Source of the DNA: Elusimicrobia bacterium CG_4_9_14_3_um_filter_62_55
GTDB taxonomy: Bacteria > Elusimicrobiota > Elusimicrobia > UBA1565
Direction: 5' to 3'
Assembly (NCBI GenBank): GCA_002790095.1
Contig: PFUL01000182.1
Coordinates: 21,769-85,768 of the forward strand
Length of the DNA: 64,000 bases
This document shows positions 43,815 to 51,490 of this stretch, piece after piece. The notes beneath the pieces are model-generated. The model did not search any database, was not told the origin of the DNA, and worked only from the letters and a program-made list of their open reading frames with translations. The position numbers and the translations under genes are program-made. Every line of letters starts with the position of its first letter. Within the stretch, counting starts at the first letter, position 1.

Positions 43815-44833
43815 GCGTAGAGCCGGTCGAGCAGGAAGCGGCAGTCGCGGGCTTCCTCGAACGCGGAACGCGCGCGCTTCTCTCCGGAGATCGCGGCGTG
43901 AAATTCATCCAGAGATCCCGCGAACCATTCCGGATGGGCCGACCCCGCAGACAGCGGCTCGGGAAAAACGTAGTGTGTTCCGGGGTCGCCCGCCCCGCGG
44001 ATGACCGAGAGGCGGTCGTCTAAAATGTCGATGCGCCCCTTCTCGCCGTAAACGGCGCCGTGGTTTCTGCGCGTGTCCGCTCGCCAGGTGAGGCGGACGC
44101 TCGCTGTGGACTCCGGATACGTGACCAAGCAGACGGCTTCCTCTTCGGCGCCCTTGGGACCGCGCAGCACTCCGTGAACTTCATTGGGGGCGCGGCGCGC
44201 GATGCCGCCGATCAGGTAGAACGCATGCCATCCATGGTCCATAAGGATTCCGCCGCCGGCCGAGCGCGGGTCCGTTCGCCAGTTTCCTTTCGCGTTCTTG
44301 GCGGCCGCGGTTACGGCCGGCTTCGTGCGCAGGACGTGCCACTCGGTGTGACGAATCTTTCCGATCGTCTTCAAGTCGAGCAGTTCGGCGAGTTTTAAAA
44401 AAAGCGGCGCGTATTTCCAATTATGGATCGGAATGACGGAGCGTCTATTCTTCTTCGCGGCAGCCTCGAGCGCATTCAACTCAGCGGTCGAGAAGGTGAG
44501 GGGCTTCTCGCAGAGAACATGGAGTCCCCGTTCCAGCGCGTCGAGCGCCTGCGCGGCGTGCAAGTGAGGCGGGGTGGCGATATCGACGAAATCCAGCGCG
44601 GGTTCCGCGGCGTAGAGTTCGTCGAGCGACGCGTACGCCTTAAGGCCAAAGACGAGGTTTTCGGCCGCCGTCCGGCGCTCGGCGCTGGAATCGACGACGG
44701 CCGCCAAAACGAAGCGTTCGTCGCGCCGGTATGCGGGGACATGCGCCTTTTCGGCGACCTGTCCGAATCCGATCAGCGCGCCTCGAAGCGGGGTCAAGGT
44801 CTTAGAGCCCGAGCCGCGGCCGAACGGCCTCAA
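43811..44833 (-). CDS. Gfo/Idh/MocA-family dehydrogenase
   Basis: 340 residues. The Rossmann motif is GALIGFGQVAEKAHVPAYRR, then HVLCEKPLTFSTAELNALEA and a C-terminal domain with GGGILMDHGWHAFYLIGGIA. Oxidises or reduces a sugar or cyclitol hydroxyl with NAD(P). The start is uncertain: TTG at 44833 has GAGGAAA before it but lies inside the aminotransferase gene; TTG at 44797 is nearer the conserved part but has no ribosome site. It overlaps both operon neighbours. With the aminotransferase it could convert an alcohol to a ketone and then an amine. Confidence 0.88.
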   Translation of the reverse strand: MRPFGRGSGSKTLTPLRGALIGFGQVAEKAHVPAYRRDERFVLAAVVDSSAERRTAAENLVFGLKAYASLDELYAAEPALDFVDIATPPHLHAAQALDALERGLHVLCEKPLTFSTAELNALEAAAKKNRRSVIPIHNWKYAPLFLKLAELLDLKTIGKIRHTEWHVLRTKPAVTAAAKNAKGNWRTDPRSAGGGILMDHGWHAFYLIGGIARRAPNEVHGVLRGPKGAEEEAVCLVTYPESTASVRLTWRADTRRNHGAVYGEKGRIDILDDRLSVIRGAGDPGTHYVFPEPLSAGSAHPEWFAGSLDEFHAAISGEKRARSAFEEARDCRFLLDRLYA

Positions 44834-46151
44834 AGGTTTCCTCGAGGAGATCGAGTCCCTTCATCGCCTCCTGCTCCGTGATCACCAAGGGCGGATTGAT
44901 CCGGATCACCGGGGAGTAGGCCATCGTCAGCAGCCCGCGCGTGAGGGCTTCTTCGAAAACCATCCGGCACTGCTCTTTCGAAAGCAGCTCTTTCGAGGCG
45001 CGATTCTTGACCATCTCCACGCCGATCAAGAGTCCCCGGCCGCGAACGTCGCCGATGAATGGGAAGCGCTCCTTCATCGTCTTCAACCGCTCGAGCATTT
45101 TCGCGCCCAGCGTCCGGCTGTTTTCAACGAGGTTCTCCTCATCGACGATCTTCAGCGCCGCGTTGCAGGCGGCCGAAGCCAGCGGGTTTCCACCGTAGCT
45201 GGAGGAGGATCCCGACGGATTCGCGAACGGCTTCGCGTCCGAGATCTCCTTTGTCGTGATGATGCCAGACACTGGGAACCCGCCCGCGATGCCCTTTCCG
45301 ACCGTCATGATGTCGGGAGCGACTCCCTCGTGATCGACGCCGAACCACGCCCCGGTGCGGCCGAAGCCCGTGATCATTTCATCGGCGATAAACAGCGCCC
45401 CGTGCGCGTGCGCGACGTCGCGGACCGCCTCGATGAAGCCTGCCGGGGGGATGACGTTGCCGTTGGTGCCTTGAATCGGTTCGAGAATGATCGCCGCGAG
45501 AGATCCCGCCGTTGCGCGGCGGATGGTTTCCTTCAGGAAATCGATCGCGATCTCCGCGCTCTTTTGGGGATCGTCGGTCCGAAACGGGCACCGGTACGGA
45601 TTCGGATAGGGGCTCTGGTAGATGCCGGGCATGAGCGGGCCGAGCCCGTGTTTAAACGAATCGCCGAGCAGCGGGAGCACCCCTCCCGTTTTCCCGTGGA
45701 AGCCGCCCCAGAAAGCGATGACTTCCTGGTGTCCGGTATAGCTCTTGGCGAGGCGAAGCGCCGCTTCTACGGCTTCCGCGCCGCTGGAGTAAAGCTGCGT
45801 CCGGTCGAGACCCTGAGGCGTCTTCGTGATCAAGCGCCGCAAAAACTCCACGCGGTTTTTCGTCGTGAAGCTTCCCACCGAGATGTTCGCGGCCTGTTCG
45901 GCGATCATTTTCGCGTAGAGCGGATGACCGTGTCCGATCGAGGCGACGCAGACGCCGGCGATGAAGTCGAGGTACTCTCGACCGTCCTCATCGACGACGA
46001 CGGCGCCCCGTCCCTGCTTCATCGCGATCTTCGAGAAGGTGGCGATCTGCTGCAGCCCCGGCGTCATGTAGAGCTGTTCTTCGTTGTGCAGGGCCTGGGA
46101 ATTAGGGCCGGGAATCCAGCCGGGGGATTTCTCGGGGGCGGTGATGGTCAT
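44802..46151 (-). CDS. Class III PLP-dependent aminotransferase
   Basis: 449 residues from ATG 46151, an ATGA overlap with the preceding stop. Fold-type I, GabT/ArgD-like. VVDEDGREYLDFIAGVCVAS opens the core, LYSSGAEAVEAALRLAKSYT is typical, the catalytic aspartate is in ALFIADEMITGFGRTG, and the PLP lysine is in IMTVGKGIAGGFPVSG. Substrates are usually omega-amino acids or amino alcohols; the exact one is unclear. Its place between a dehydrogenase and an ATP-grasp gene points to a biosynthetic amination step. Confidence 0.9.
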   Translation of the reverse strand: MTITAPEKSPGWIPGPNSQALHNEEQLYMTPGLQQIATFSKIAMKQGRGAVVVDEDGREYLDFIAGVCVASIGHGHPLYAKMIAEQAANISVGSFTTKNRVEFLRRLITKTPQGLDRTQLYSSGAEAVEAALRLAKSYTGHQEVIAFWGGFHGKTGGVLPLLGDSFKHGLGPLMPGIYQSPYPNPYRCPFRTDDPQKSAEIAIDFLKETIRRATAGSLAAIILEPIQGTNGNVIPPAGFIEAVRDVAHAHGALFIADEMITGFGRTGAWFGVDHEGVAPDIMTVGKGIAGGFPVSGIITTKEISDAKPFANPSGSSSSYGGNPLASAACNAALKIVDEENLVENSRTLGAKMLERLKTMKERFPFIGDVRGRGLLIGVEMVKNRASKELLSKEQCRMVFEEALTRGLLTMAYSPVIRINPPLVITEQEAMKGLDLLEETFEAVRPRLGL

Positions 46152-46990
46152 GATGCGACTCTCCTGGCGGCGTTGAGACGCCGCTGCAAATGCCACGCGA
46201 TTTGGACGGCGGCTTCGCGCCGCACGAGCGCGAAGCTGGGCCACGAGTTCAGGTCGAGAAGCGTGATGCGGCCGTTTTCGGAGATGATCGCGTCTCCGCC
46301 GAAAACTTCCAGATCGAGTTCCCGCGCTCCGGCCGCCGCTTGCGCGGCGAGCGCGTCGAGTTCGAACGGCAGGCGCTTCGCGCGGACGGGATCGTGATAG
46401 AACCAGGTGAACCAGTGGTCGGGACCCGCGCCGTAAAACTTAACGAGATCTCCGTCGATATGCGGCTGCACGACGAAATGCGTCACTTCGCGCTTGGTGA
46501 AATCGGCGAGCACGTCTTCGACCTGGGACCAGGATTTCACGAAGACGACGTCGTGGTCGCAGGTGTTGTGGACGTCGCCGCGCTTGAGCCACCACCCGGC
46601 GGGAGCCGCAAAGGAGGGGGGATCTCCCGCTCCGTCGGCGACCGCGCGGATTTCGGAATCCGGGAACGTGACGTCGGCAAGCCGGAGCATCGCCGGAACC
46701 ATGTGCGTCCGGTAGCAGTTGAGGACGCTTCTCGGCGGGTTGATCCAAAATCGCCCGGGCGTACGGGCCTCTTCGGCGAGGCGCGTGATGCGAGGGTAGG
46801 ATTCGCACATCGGAAGGATAACGTCGCAGTCCCCGAGTTCCATCCCGTCTAATTCTTCGGGCGTGACGGTCTTCGCTTCGATGCCGAGGTTTGAAAGCTG
46901 TTCCATAACCGCTTCAAGAATGAGTGCGTCGTCGGTTTCCCTGTTCGGGGAATTAGTCAGTTCGCGAAATACGCCCAGTGCCTTATGCAT
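46148..46990 (-). CDS. Probable ATP-grasp ligase
   Basis: 280 residues. No named family recognised, but the pattern fits an ATP-grasp fold: an INPPRSVLNCYRTHM block where glutathione synthetase-like enzymes bind the phosphate, a lysine in GWWLKRGDVHN, a HFVVQPHIDGDLVKFYGAG strand, and the metal-binding end AIISENGRITLLDLNSWPSF. Such enzymes join a carboxylate to an amine through an acyl phosphate. It overlaps the nucleotidyltransferase gene by 8 bases and the aminotransferase by 4. It could attach an amino acid to the new amine, or act as a kinase. Confidence 0.7.
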   Translation of the reverse strand: MHKALGVFRELTNSPNRETDDALILEAVMEQLSNLGIEAKTVTPEELDGMELGDCDVILPMCESYPRITRLAEEARTPGRFWINPPRSVLNCYRTHMVPAMLRLADVTFPDSEIRAVADGAGDPPSFAAPAGWWLKRGDVHNTCDHDVVFVKSWSQVEDVLADFTKREVTHFVVQPHIDGDLVKFYGAGPDHWFTWFYHDPVRAKRLPFELDALAAQAAAGARELDLEVFGGDAIISENGRITLLDLNSWPSFALVRREAAVQIAWHLQRRLNAARRVAS

Positions 46991-47696
46991 GGTTCCTCTT
47001 GGCCGTCTCAGCGATCAGCGCGCGAGCGGCTTTGAAATCCTCGGGCCGGTCGAGGTCTACGGTGTCGGAGAGAACGATTCCCAGTACCGGGGTCCTCGAT
47101 CGGACGAGTTCCGTCCAAAAATTACGAAGGCGGGCGTAGGCGTCGGGGGATTTTAAATTCCCGGCGACGGCGCGGCTGAGCGCATAGAGCCCGCAGGTGA
47201 CCGTCTCTCGGACGGTCGCGTCTTCGCCGAGCGCGTCGACGAATCCATCCTGATCGCAATCGGCCCAAAGCGGCTTTTCATCCTCTACGAAACGCGTCAG
47301 GGCGAGCGCGGCGTCGGCCTCGGCCGCGCGTTGGGCGAATCGCCGGACTTCGCCGGGAGGCGCGACGACGTCGACGGTACTCATTAGGAATCGTTCTTCC
47401 GTTTCCGCCAAGGAGGAGGCCACTAGTCGAAAGCTCTCCCATGACGACGCGGTATCAGCCCGCAGAAATCGAAAGTCGAAGTCGGGAAAGGCGGCGCGCA
47501 GCACGCCGGGGATCGCGTCGCCCGAGGAGTTGTGCAGCAAAGTCACGCTATTAATGCCGGCCTCTCGCAAGCCGTCTAAAACCCAACAGACCAGCGGTCG
47601 GCCCCCGAGTTCGACCAGGGGTTTGGGGATTCCCGGATGCGAGTTCGCGAGACGCGAGCCCAACCCGGCGCCGATGATGCCTGCGGCCCGAATCAC
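46983..47696 (-). CDS. Nucleotidyltransferase of the sugar-phosphate/choline-phosphate type
   Basis: 237 residues from GTG 47696 (GTGA overlap with the HAD stop); longer readings are shadows of the HAD gene. The NTP-binding signature is GIIGAGLGSRLANSHPGIPK followed by PLVELGGRPLV. The core contains RFLMSTVDVVAPPGEV, with the metal-binding aspartate. It would activate a phosphorylated alcohol with CTP or another NTP, feeding the CDP-alcohol phosphotransferase of the same operon. NTP and substrate cannot be read from the sequence. Confidence 0.9.
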   Translation of the reverse strand: MIRAAGIIGAGLGSRLANSHPGIPKPLVELGGRPLVCWVLDGLREAGINSVTLLHNSSGDAIPGVLRAAFPDFDFRFLRADTASSWESFRLVASSLAETEERFLMSTVDVVAPPGEVRRFAQRAAEADAALALTRFVEDEKPLWADCDQDGFVDALGEDATVRETVTCGLYALSRAVAGNLKSPDAYARLRNFWTELVRSRTPVLGIVLSDTVDLDRPEDFKAARALIAETAKRNHA

Positions 47697-48388
47697 GCCG
47701 TCACCTCGCCGAGAACGGCGTCCAAATCCGTAAGCCGGTCCAGGAGAGCCGCGTCCAGGCCTTCCAGCGCTCGGGCATCGCGGGTCCCCCGCATAAATCC
47801 TAGGCGCATGCCCAAGGCAGCCGCGCCCCGCATGTCCCGCGCGACGGAATCGCCGATCATCCAGCAATCCTCGGGAGCCGCCCCGAGGGGTTCGAACGCC
47901 GCGGCGAAAATTCGCCGGTCCGGTTTGACGGCGCCCACAACTCCGGAATCCGCCACCGCGCCGAAGAGATCCGCGAGGCCTTCGCGGTGTAAAATTGAGC
48001 TTAAATTCCCGTAGAAATTGGAGACGATGCCGAGGCGCCAAGTATTCGAGAGGCGTTCCAGTGTCGGGCGGTTGCGTCGGAATGCGTCTCGGGACTCGCG
48101 GGTGAAGCGGGCGGCGACTCTTTCTCCGAGGCTCTTGTCCGCCCGGAGATTCGCCGCCGTATCGGTGCATTGGAGCAGGACGGTTTCTGCGAGGTCGAGG
48201 CCGTTGAGTTTATGGCGCTCGTGAAGATGATCGTCCGCATCGTAAAATGCGCGCTCGAAGCGATCCCGGGCGAACTCTCCGCCCTCGTCCTTATATAAGG
48301 AATAGAAGCGTTCGGGCCAGTGGACGCCGTCACAATCGAGCGTTCCCCCGAAATCAAAGAGAACGGCGCGCGTTGTTTGGTGGAACAT
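47693..48388 (-). CDS. HAD-family hydrolase
   Basis: 231 residues. Motif I is AVLFDFGGTLDCDGVHW, motif II is LGIVSNFYGNLSS, motif III contains VKPDRRIFAAAFE, and motif IV is WMIGDSVARDMRGAA. In motif I the DxDxT pattern is replaced by DFGGT, so the second aspartate is missing; this weakens a simple phosphatase reading. First gene of the six-gene operon, with a promoter just upstream. It might remove or protect a phosphate on the head-group precursor. Confidence 0.87.
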   Translation of the reverse strand: MFHQTTRAVLFDFGGTLDCDGVHWPERFYSLYKDEGGEFARDRFERAFYDADDHLHERHKLNGLDLAETVLLQCTDTAANLRADKSLGERVAARFTRESRDAFRRNRPTLERLSNTWRLGIVSNFYGNLSSILHREGLADLFGAVADSGVVGAVKPDRRIFAAAFEPLGAAPEDCWMIGDSVARDMRGAAALGMRLGFMRGTRDARALEGLDAALLDRLTDLDAVLGEVTA

Positions 48389-48421
48389 AGAGCCTGCTGC
48401 CGGGATGGCTCCCGACGGGAG

Positions 48422-48451
48422 ATTATATCATTTCCAAATAGACCTTGACAA
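48422..48451 (-). promoter_or_regulatory. Predicted promoter for the head-group operon
   Basis: On the minus strand TTGTCA (48451-48446), an 18-base spacer and a perfect TATAAT (48427-48422) preceded by TGA (extended -10). The start would be near 48415, giving a leader of about 27 bases. Its -35 overlaps that of the opposite promoter. Confidence 0.65.
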
Positions 48452-48473
48452 ACAAGGCCAATCCTGTTAAAAA
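48445..48473 (+). promoter_or_regulatory. Predicted promoter upstream of pilM
   Basis: Perfect TTGACA (48445-48450), a 17-base spacer and TAAAAA (48468-48473), with TG two bases before it (extended -10). The start would be near 48481, about 175 bases before pilM. The -35 box shares bases with the divergent promoter. Confidence 0.6.
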
Positions 48474-48480
48474 TGCCTTG

Positions 48481-48539
48481 GTTGGTGTTTGCGCCGAGTC
48501 TTCCTGGGGCCGTAGGCCTAGGAGGTCTCGGTTTTTTTT
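48481..48539 (+). ncRNA. Possible 60-nt leader RNA ending in a terminator
   Basis: The interval between the predicted transcription start and the intrinsic terminator at 48494-48539 would be released as a short RNA unless read-through occurs. It may be an attenuated pil leader or an independent small RNA; no known family is recognised. Confidence 0.35.
48494..48539 (+). terminator. Strong intrinsic terminator between promoter and pilM
   Basis: A long hairpin with outer pair CCGAG/CTCGG, middle TTCCT/AGGAG and inner GGCC-GTA-GGCC is followed by eight Ts. There is no T-run in the other direction, so it acts on plus-strand transcription, 118 bases before pilM. Confidence 0.75.
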
Positions 48540-48656
48540 GTCTCGGCTTCCTTTGCGAATCCGGAGGGTTTTGCGCCGCAAGGCAGGACTAGAGTCACAG
48601 CGTGTCTTTGGTCACGATGTCTTGTGTCGGAACGAGACGAAGTCTAAACTTGAATT

Positions 48657-49856
48657 ATGCCCGGCCCTAAGACGACTGCGCCAGAAAAAACAGACAAGCT
48701 CGCAGGTCTCAAAGCGAAGCTGAAGAATATCGACCTTAAAGCAATTCGCGAAAAGGTCGAGTCCTATGTATTGGGCGCCCCGGACGTCCTCGGCGTCGAT
48801 ATCGGTACCAGCTCGGTTAAAATCGTTTACCTGAAGACCGAGGGGGGGGTGCGCACGCTGAAGGCCTGGGGGCACATCCCCATCGAGGTCAAGGCTGAGG
48901 CGGGACCTGAGGAGCGGCGTCAGCAGGTGGTCAGCCGCATTCGGGCCTTCATCATCGAGAAGGGCCTTTCAAAGGTCCACAACGCGGCGGTATCGATTTC
49001 CGGAAACGCGGTTATCGTCCGGTATGTGAAGTTTCCCCTGTTGACAAAGGACGAGCTTCGCTCGACGCTTGCGACCGAGGCGGAACCCTTTATTCCGTTC
49101 GACATCAACGAGGTGCAGCTCGGATTCCACATCCTGAGCGAGATTACCGAAGACGGACAGAAAAAGATGGAAACCGTTCTTGTCGCGGCCAAGAAGGAAG
49201 CCGTTCAAGACCGCGTCGCCGTCCTCGAGGAACTTAGCCTCAAGCCCTCGATCATCGATGTGGATTCCTTCGCGATCGAGAACGTCCATGAGGCGGCCGC
49301 CGATCCCAACGCCCAAATCGGATCCACGCTCTATCTAAATATCGGCCACTCGGTGACGAATCTGTCGATTATCGAAAACGGCGTCACGCGCGTCGTGCGC
49401 GATGTGTTCATTTCCGGCAGCACCTTCACGAAAGCCGTCGCGCGCGCCCTGCAGTACGAGGTGCCTCAAGCGGAAGAGGCCAAGCGCAAGTATGGGATTC
49501 TCTTGGACGCCGACGAGAAGGAAAAGGTCCTTCAGGAAGGAGATCGCGACGCTCTCGGTGTTTCTCAGGCCGTCATCGGGGTTATTAAGGACCTGGTCGG
49601 GGAACTGCACCGTTCCGTCGATTTTTATCTTTCGCAGGGTCCGGAGCGGAATATCGGAAAAATCGTCCTCGCCGGGGGATCGGCGCGGATGAAAAATCTA
49701 TCGAAAGCCTTGGCCGCCGAACTTAAGGTTCCCGTGGACGTCCTCAATCCGTTCTCGTTTCTGTCCGAATCGCCCCAGGAAATCCCCGCGGAGATCGTCC
49801 CGGCGATGAGCGTCGCGGTCGGTCTCGCCCTGCGCAAGAACAAGGACTGGGTATGA
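48657..49856 (+). CDS. pilM: Type IV pilus assembly ATPase-fold protein PilM
   Basis: 399 residues. Actin-like (FtsA-like) cytoplasmic protein. Nucleotide-binding motifs: VLGVDIGTSSVKIVYLKTEG (residues about 42-60), TLYLNIGHSVTNLSIIENG and IGKIVLAGGSARMKNLSKAL. It binds the N-terminal tail of PilN (INLVP motif), which is present in the next gene. The start overlaps no other gene; the ribosome site is weak. First gene of a five-gene pil run. Confidence 0.95.
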   Translation: MPGPKTTAPEKTDKLAGLKAKLKNIDLKAIREKVESYVLGAPDVLGVDIGTSSVKIVYLKTEGGVRTLKAWGHIPIEVKAEAGPEERRQQVVSRIRAFIIEKGLSKVHNAAVSISGNAVIVRYVKFPLLTKDELRSTLATEAEPFIPFDINEVQLGFHILSEITEDGQKKMETVLVAAKKEAVQDRVAVLEELSLKPSIIDVDSFAIENVHEAAADPNAQIGSTLYLNIGHSVTNLSIIENGVTRVVRDVFISGSTFTKAVARALQYEVPQAEEAKRKYGILLDADEKEKVLQEGDRDALGVSQAVIGVIKDLVGELHRSVDFYLSQGPERNIGKIVLAGGSARMKNLSKALAAELKVPVDVLNPFSFLSESPQEIPAEIVPAMSVAVGLALRKNKDWV

Positions 49857-50410
49857 TCAAGATAAACCTGGTGCCGCAGGAGATTCTGGACAGGGAAATC
49901 CAGAAGCAGCGCATGGTCCAGGTGGGGATCGCGGCAGGATTTCTCTTTCTGATTTTCGCCGGAATCTCCTTCAAGCATTACTACCGGGGGGTCGCTCTTG
50001 CCAAGACGCTCGCGGAGCAGGAGGAGAAGTTCGAGAAGCTTAAAAAGATCGTCGCTCAGGTCGAGGCCCTCGAACAGCAGGCGAAGGCGGTTCGCGGACG
50101 ACTGGACGTGATGAAGGAGTTGGACCGCTCCCGGCCCTTGTATCCGCGCTTCATGGGCGACCTGTTGAGCACCTTCCCGGCCGGGGTGTATCTCAAATCT
50201 TTAGCGACGACATCCGTGGGCATGAAGATCGCCCTGGCGATGAGCGCGGAATCGGTTTCTTCCCAGGACGTTTCCGATTGGTATAGAACGCTTGAAGTTT
50301 CCGAGAAGTTCCATGGACCCAAGCTCGGCGCCTTGACGCTCTCGAAGGAGGGCCTCGTGACTTTCAGCATGGGCGTCGACTACGAGGAAAAGACGGAACC
50401 GAAGAAATAG
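49853..50410 (+). CDS. pilN: Type IV pilus inner-membrane protein PilN
   Basis: 185 residues. The PilM-binding peptide is MIKINLVPQEILDREIQKQR, followed by one membrane helix (QVGIAAGFLFLIFAGISF), a coiled coil and a ferredoxin-like periplasmic part (LPAGVYLKSL-type block near residue 105). Overlaps pilM by 4 bases. Forms the alignment complex with PilO and PilP. Confidence 0.93.
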   Translation: MIKINLVPQEILDREIQKQRMVQVGIAAGFLFLIFAGISFKHYYRGVALAKTLAEQEEKFEKLKKIVAQVEALEQQAKAVRGRLDVMKELDRSRPLYPRFMGDLLSTFPAGVYLKSLATTSVGMKIALAMSAESVSSQDVSDWYRTLEVSEKFHGPKLGALTLSKEGLVTFSMGVDYEEKTEPKK

Positions 50411-50415
50411 CTCCA

Positions 50416-50985
50416 ATGGCTGATTTCAATATCGAACTAACGAAAGAGCAGCAGCAGTACCTGGTCTTCGCGGTCCTCGTGATCGGGGGTGGAGGATTCT
50501 CGTACGTCAAATATTTCTGGCTGCCCACCTCGGAAAAAATCAAGGAGACGGCTGCAAAAATAGAGGAGGTCGACAAGAAAATCCAGAAGGCTCAGCGGCA
50601 GGCCGGCCAACTCAACAAGATTAAAACGCAGCTCGCACAGCTCAATGAGGAAGCGGAGAAGGTCGAAAAGCAGCTTCCGAAGGATCTGGACCTTCCCGGC
50701 GTCATTGACACGGTGAGCAATCTTGCGAAGAAGAACGCCGTTTTGATTTCAAGTTTCGGGGCTCCCTCCAGTGCGACGAAGGCGCATTTTAAAGAAATTA
50801 CCTTCATGATCGCTGCGAGCGGCAGTTATCATGATTTTGGCCGGTTTCTTGCGGCATTAGCGCTGGAAGAACGAATCTACAACGCGAGAAACCTGAATTT
50901 CTCCATAGGGGCGGGAGCTTCCCCCGGCGGCGAATCGAACCTGACGGTCACGATGCAGTTGGTGTCGTATCAATATAAAGGATGA
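50416..50985 (+). CDS. pilO: Type IV pilus inner-membrane protein PilO
   Basis: 189 residues. One membrane helix near residues 15-30 (QYLVFAVLVIGGGGFSYVKY), a coiled coil (TAAKIEEVDKKIQKAQRQAG), then a ferredoxin-like domain (FKEITFMIAASGSYHDFGRF). Layout and position after pilN identify it. Overlaps the next gene by 4 bases. Confidence 0.92.
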   Translation: MADFNIELTKEQQQYLVFAVLVIGGGGFSYVKYFWLPTSEKIKETAAKIEEVDKKIQKAQRQAGQLNKIKTQLAQLNEEAEKVEKQLPKDLDLPGVIDTVSNLAKKNAVLISSFGAPSSATKAHFKEITFMIAASGSYHDFGRFLAALALEERIYNARNLNFSIGAGASPGGESNLTVTMQLVSYQYKG

Positions 50986-51479
50986 TGAAGAAACTATTTT
51001 TGACGATGTTCGTTTTTTCCCCGGCGGTGATCGCGGCCCGAACCGCCGGCGCCGAGGACGATGTCGCGGCGCTCGTTTCGGAATCGACAAGCACGCCGAA
51101 ACTGACGATTGACGACCTCTATAAAGGCGGGCGTTTCCGGGATCCGTTTAGAAAGGTCACGGCCGGAGAAACCAATGTGTCGCGCGAAGACAAGGAATTC
51201 TCGATGGAAACGTTCAGCATCCATTCGTTGAAGCTTAAAGGGGTGATGCGGGAAAAGGGCGGCGCTTACGCCATCCTGATCGACGAGGAAACGGCGACCG
51301 GCTTTATTCTGAAACAGAAACGGCTTTACACCTATAAGAACGAGAAAATACCCGGCGTCACCGGGAAGATCAACATCGAACAAAAAACCGTGACGCTGAT
51401 TACCGACGATAAGGACGTCCAGACCTTGAGGCTCGGAGAAGAAGAGACGGAAGGCGGAGCGGACGAACCCAAGGACTAG
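50982..51479 (+). CDS. pilP: PilP-like type IV pilus protein
   Basis: 165 residues. Signal-type N-terminus (KLFLTMFVFSPAVIAARTAG) without a lipobox cysteine, so unlike classical PilP it may not be a lipoprotein. The C-terminal beta domain fits PilP/GspC: SIHSLKLKGVMREKGGAYAI, then LIDEETATGFILKQKRLYTY. It would link PilNO to the secretin. Identified largely by place between pilO and pilQ. Confidence 0.8.
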   Translation: MMKKLFLTMFVFSPAVIAARTAGAEDDVAALVSESTSTPKLTIDDLYKGGRFRDPFRKVTAGETNVSREDKEFSMETFSIHSLKLKGVMREKGGAYAILIDEETATGFILKQKRLYTYKNEKIPGVTGKINIEQKTVTLITDDKDVQTLRLGEEETEGGADEPKD

Positions 51480-51490
51480 GAGTGACCTCG

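Noticed and set aside
46151..46244. Longer N-terminus for the aminotransferase
   Set aside because: The extra residues are Arg-rich and come from the ATP-grasp gene in another frame; ATG 46151 makes an ATGA overlap.
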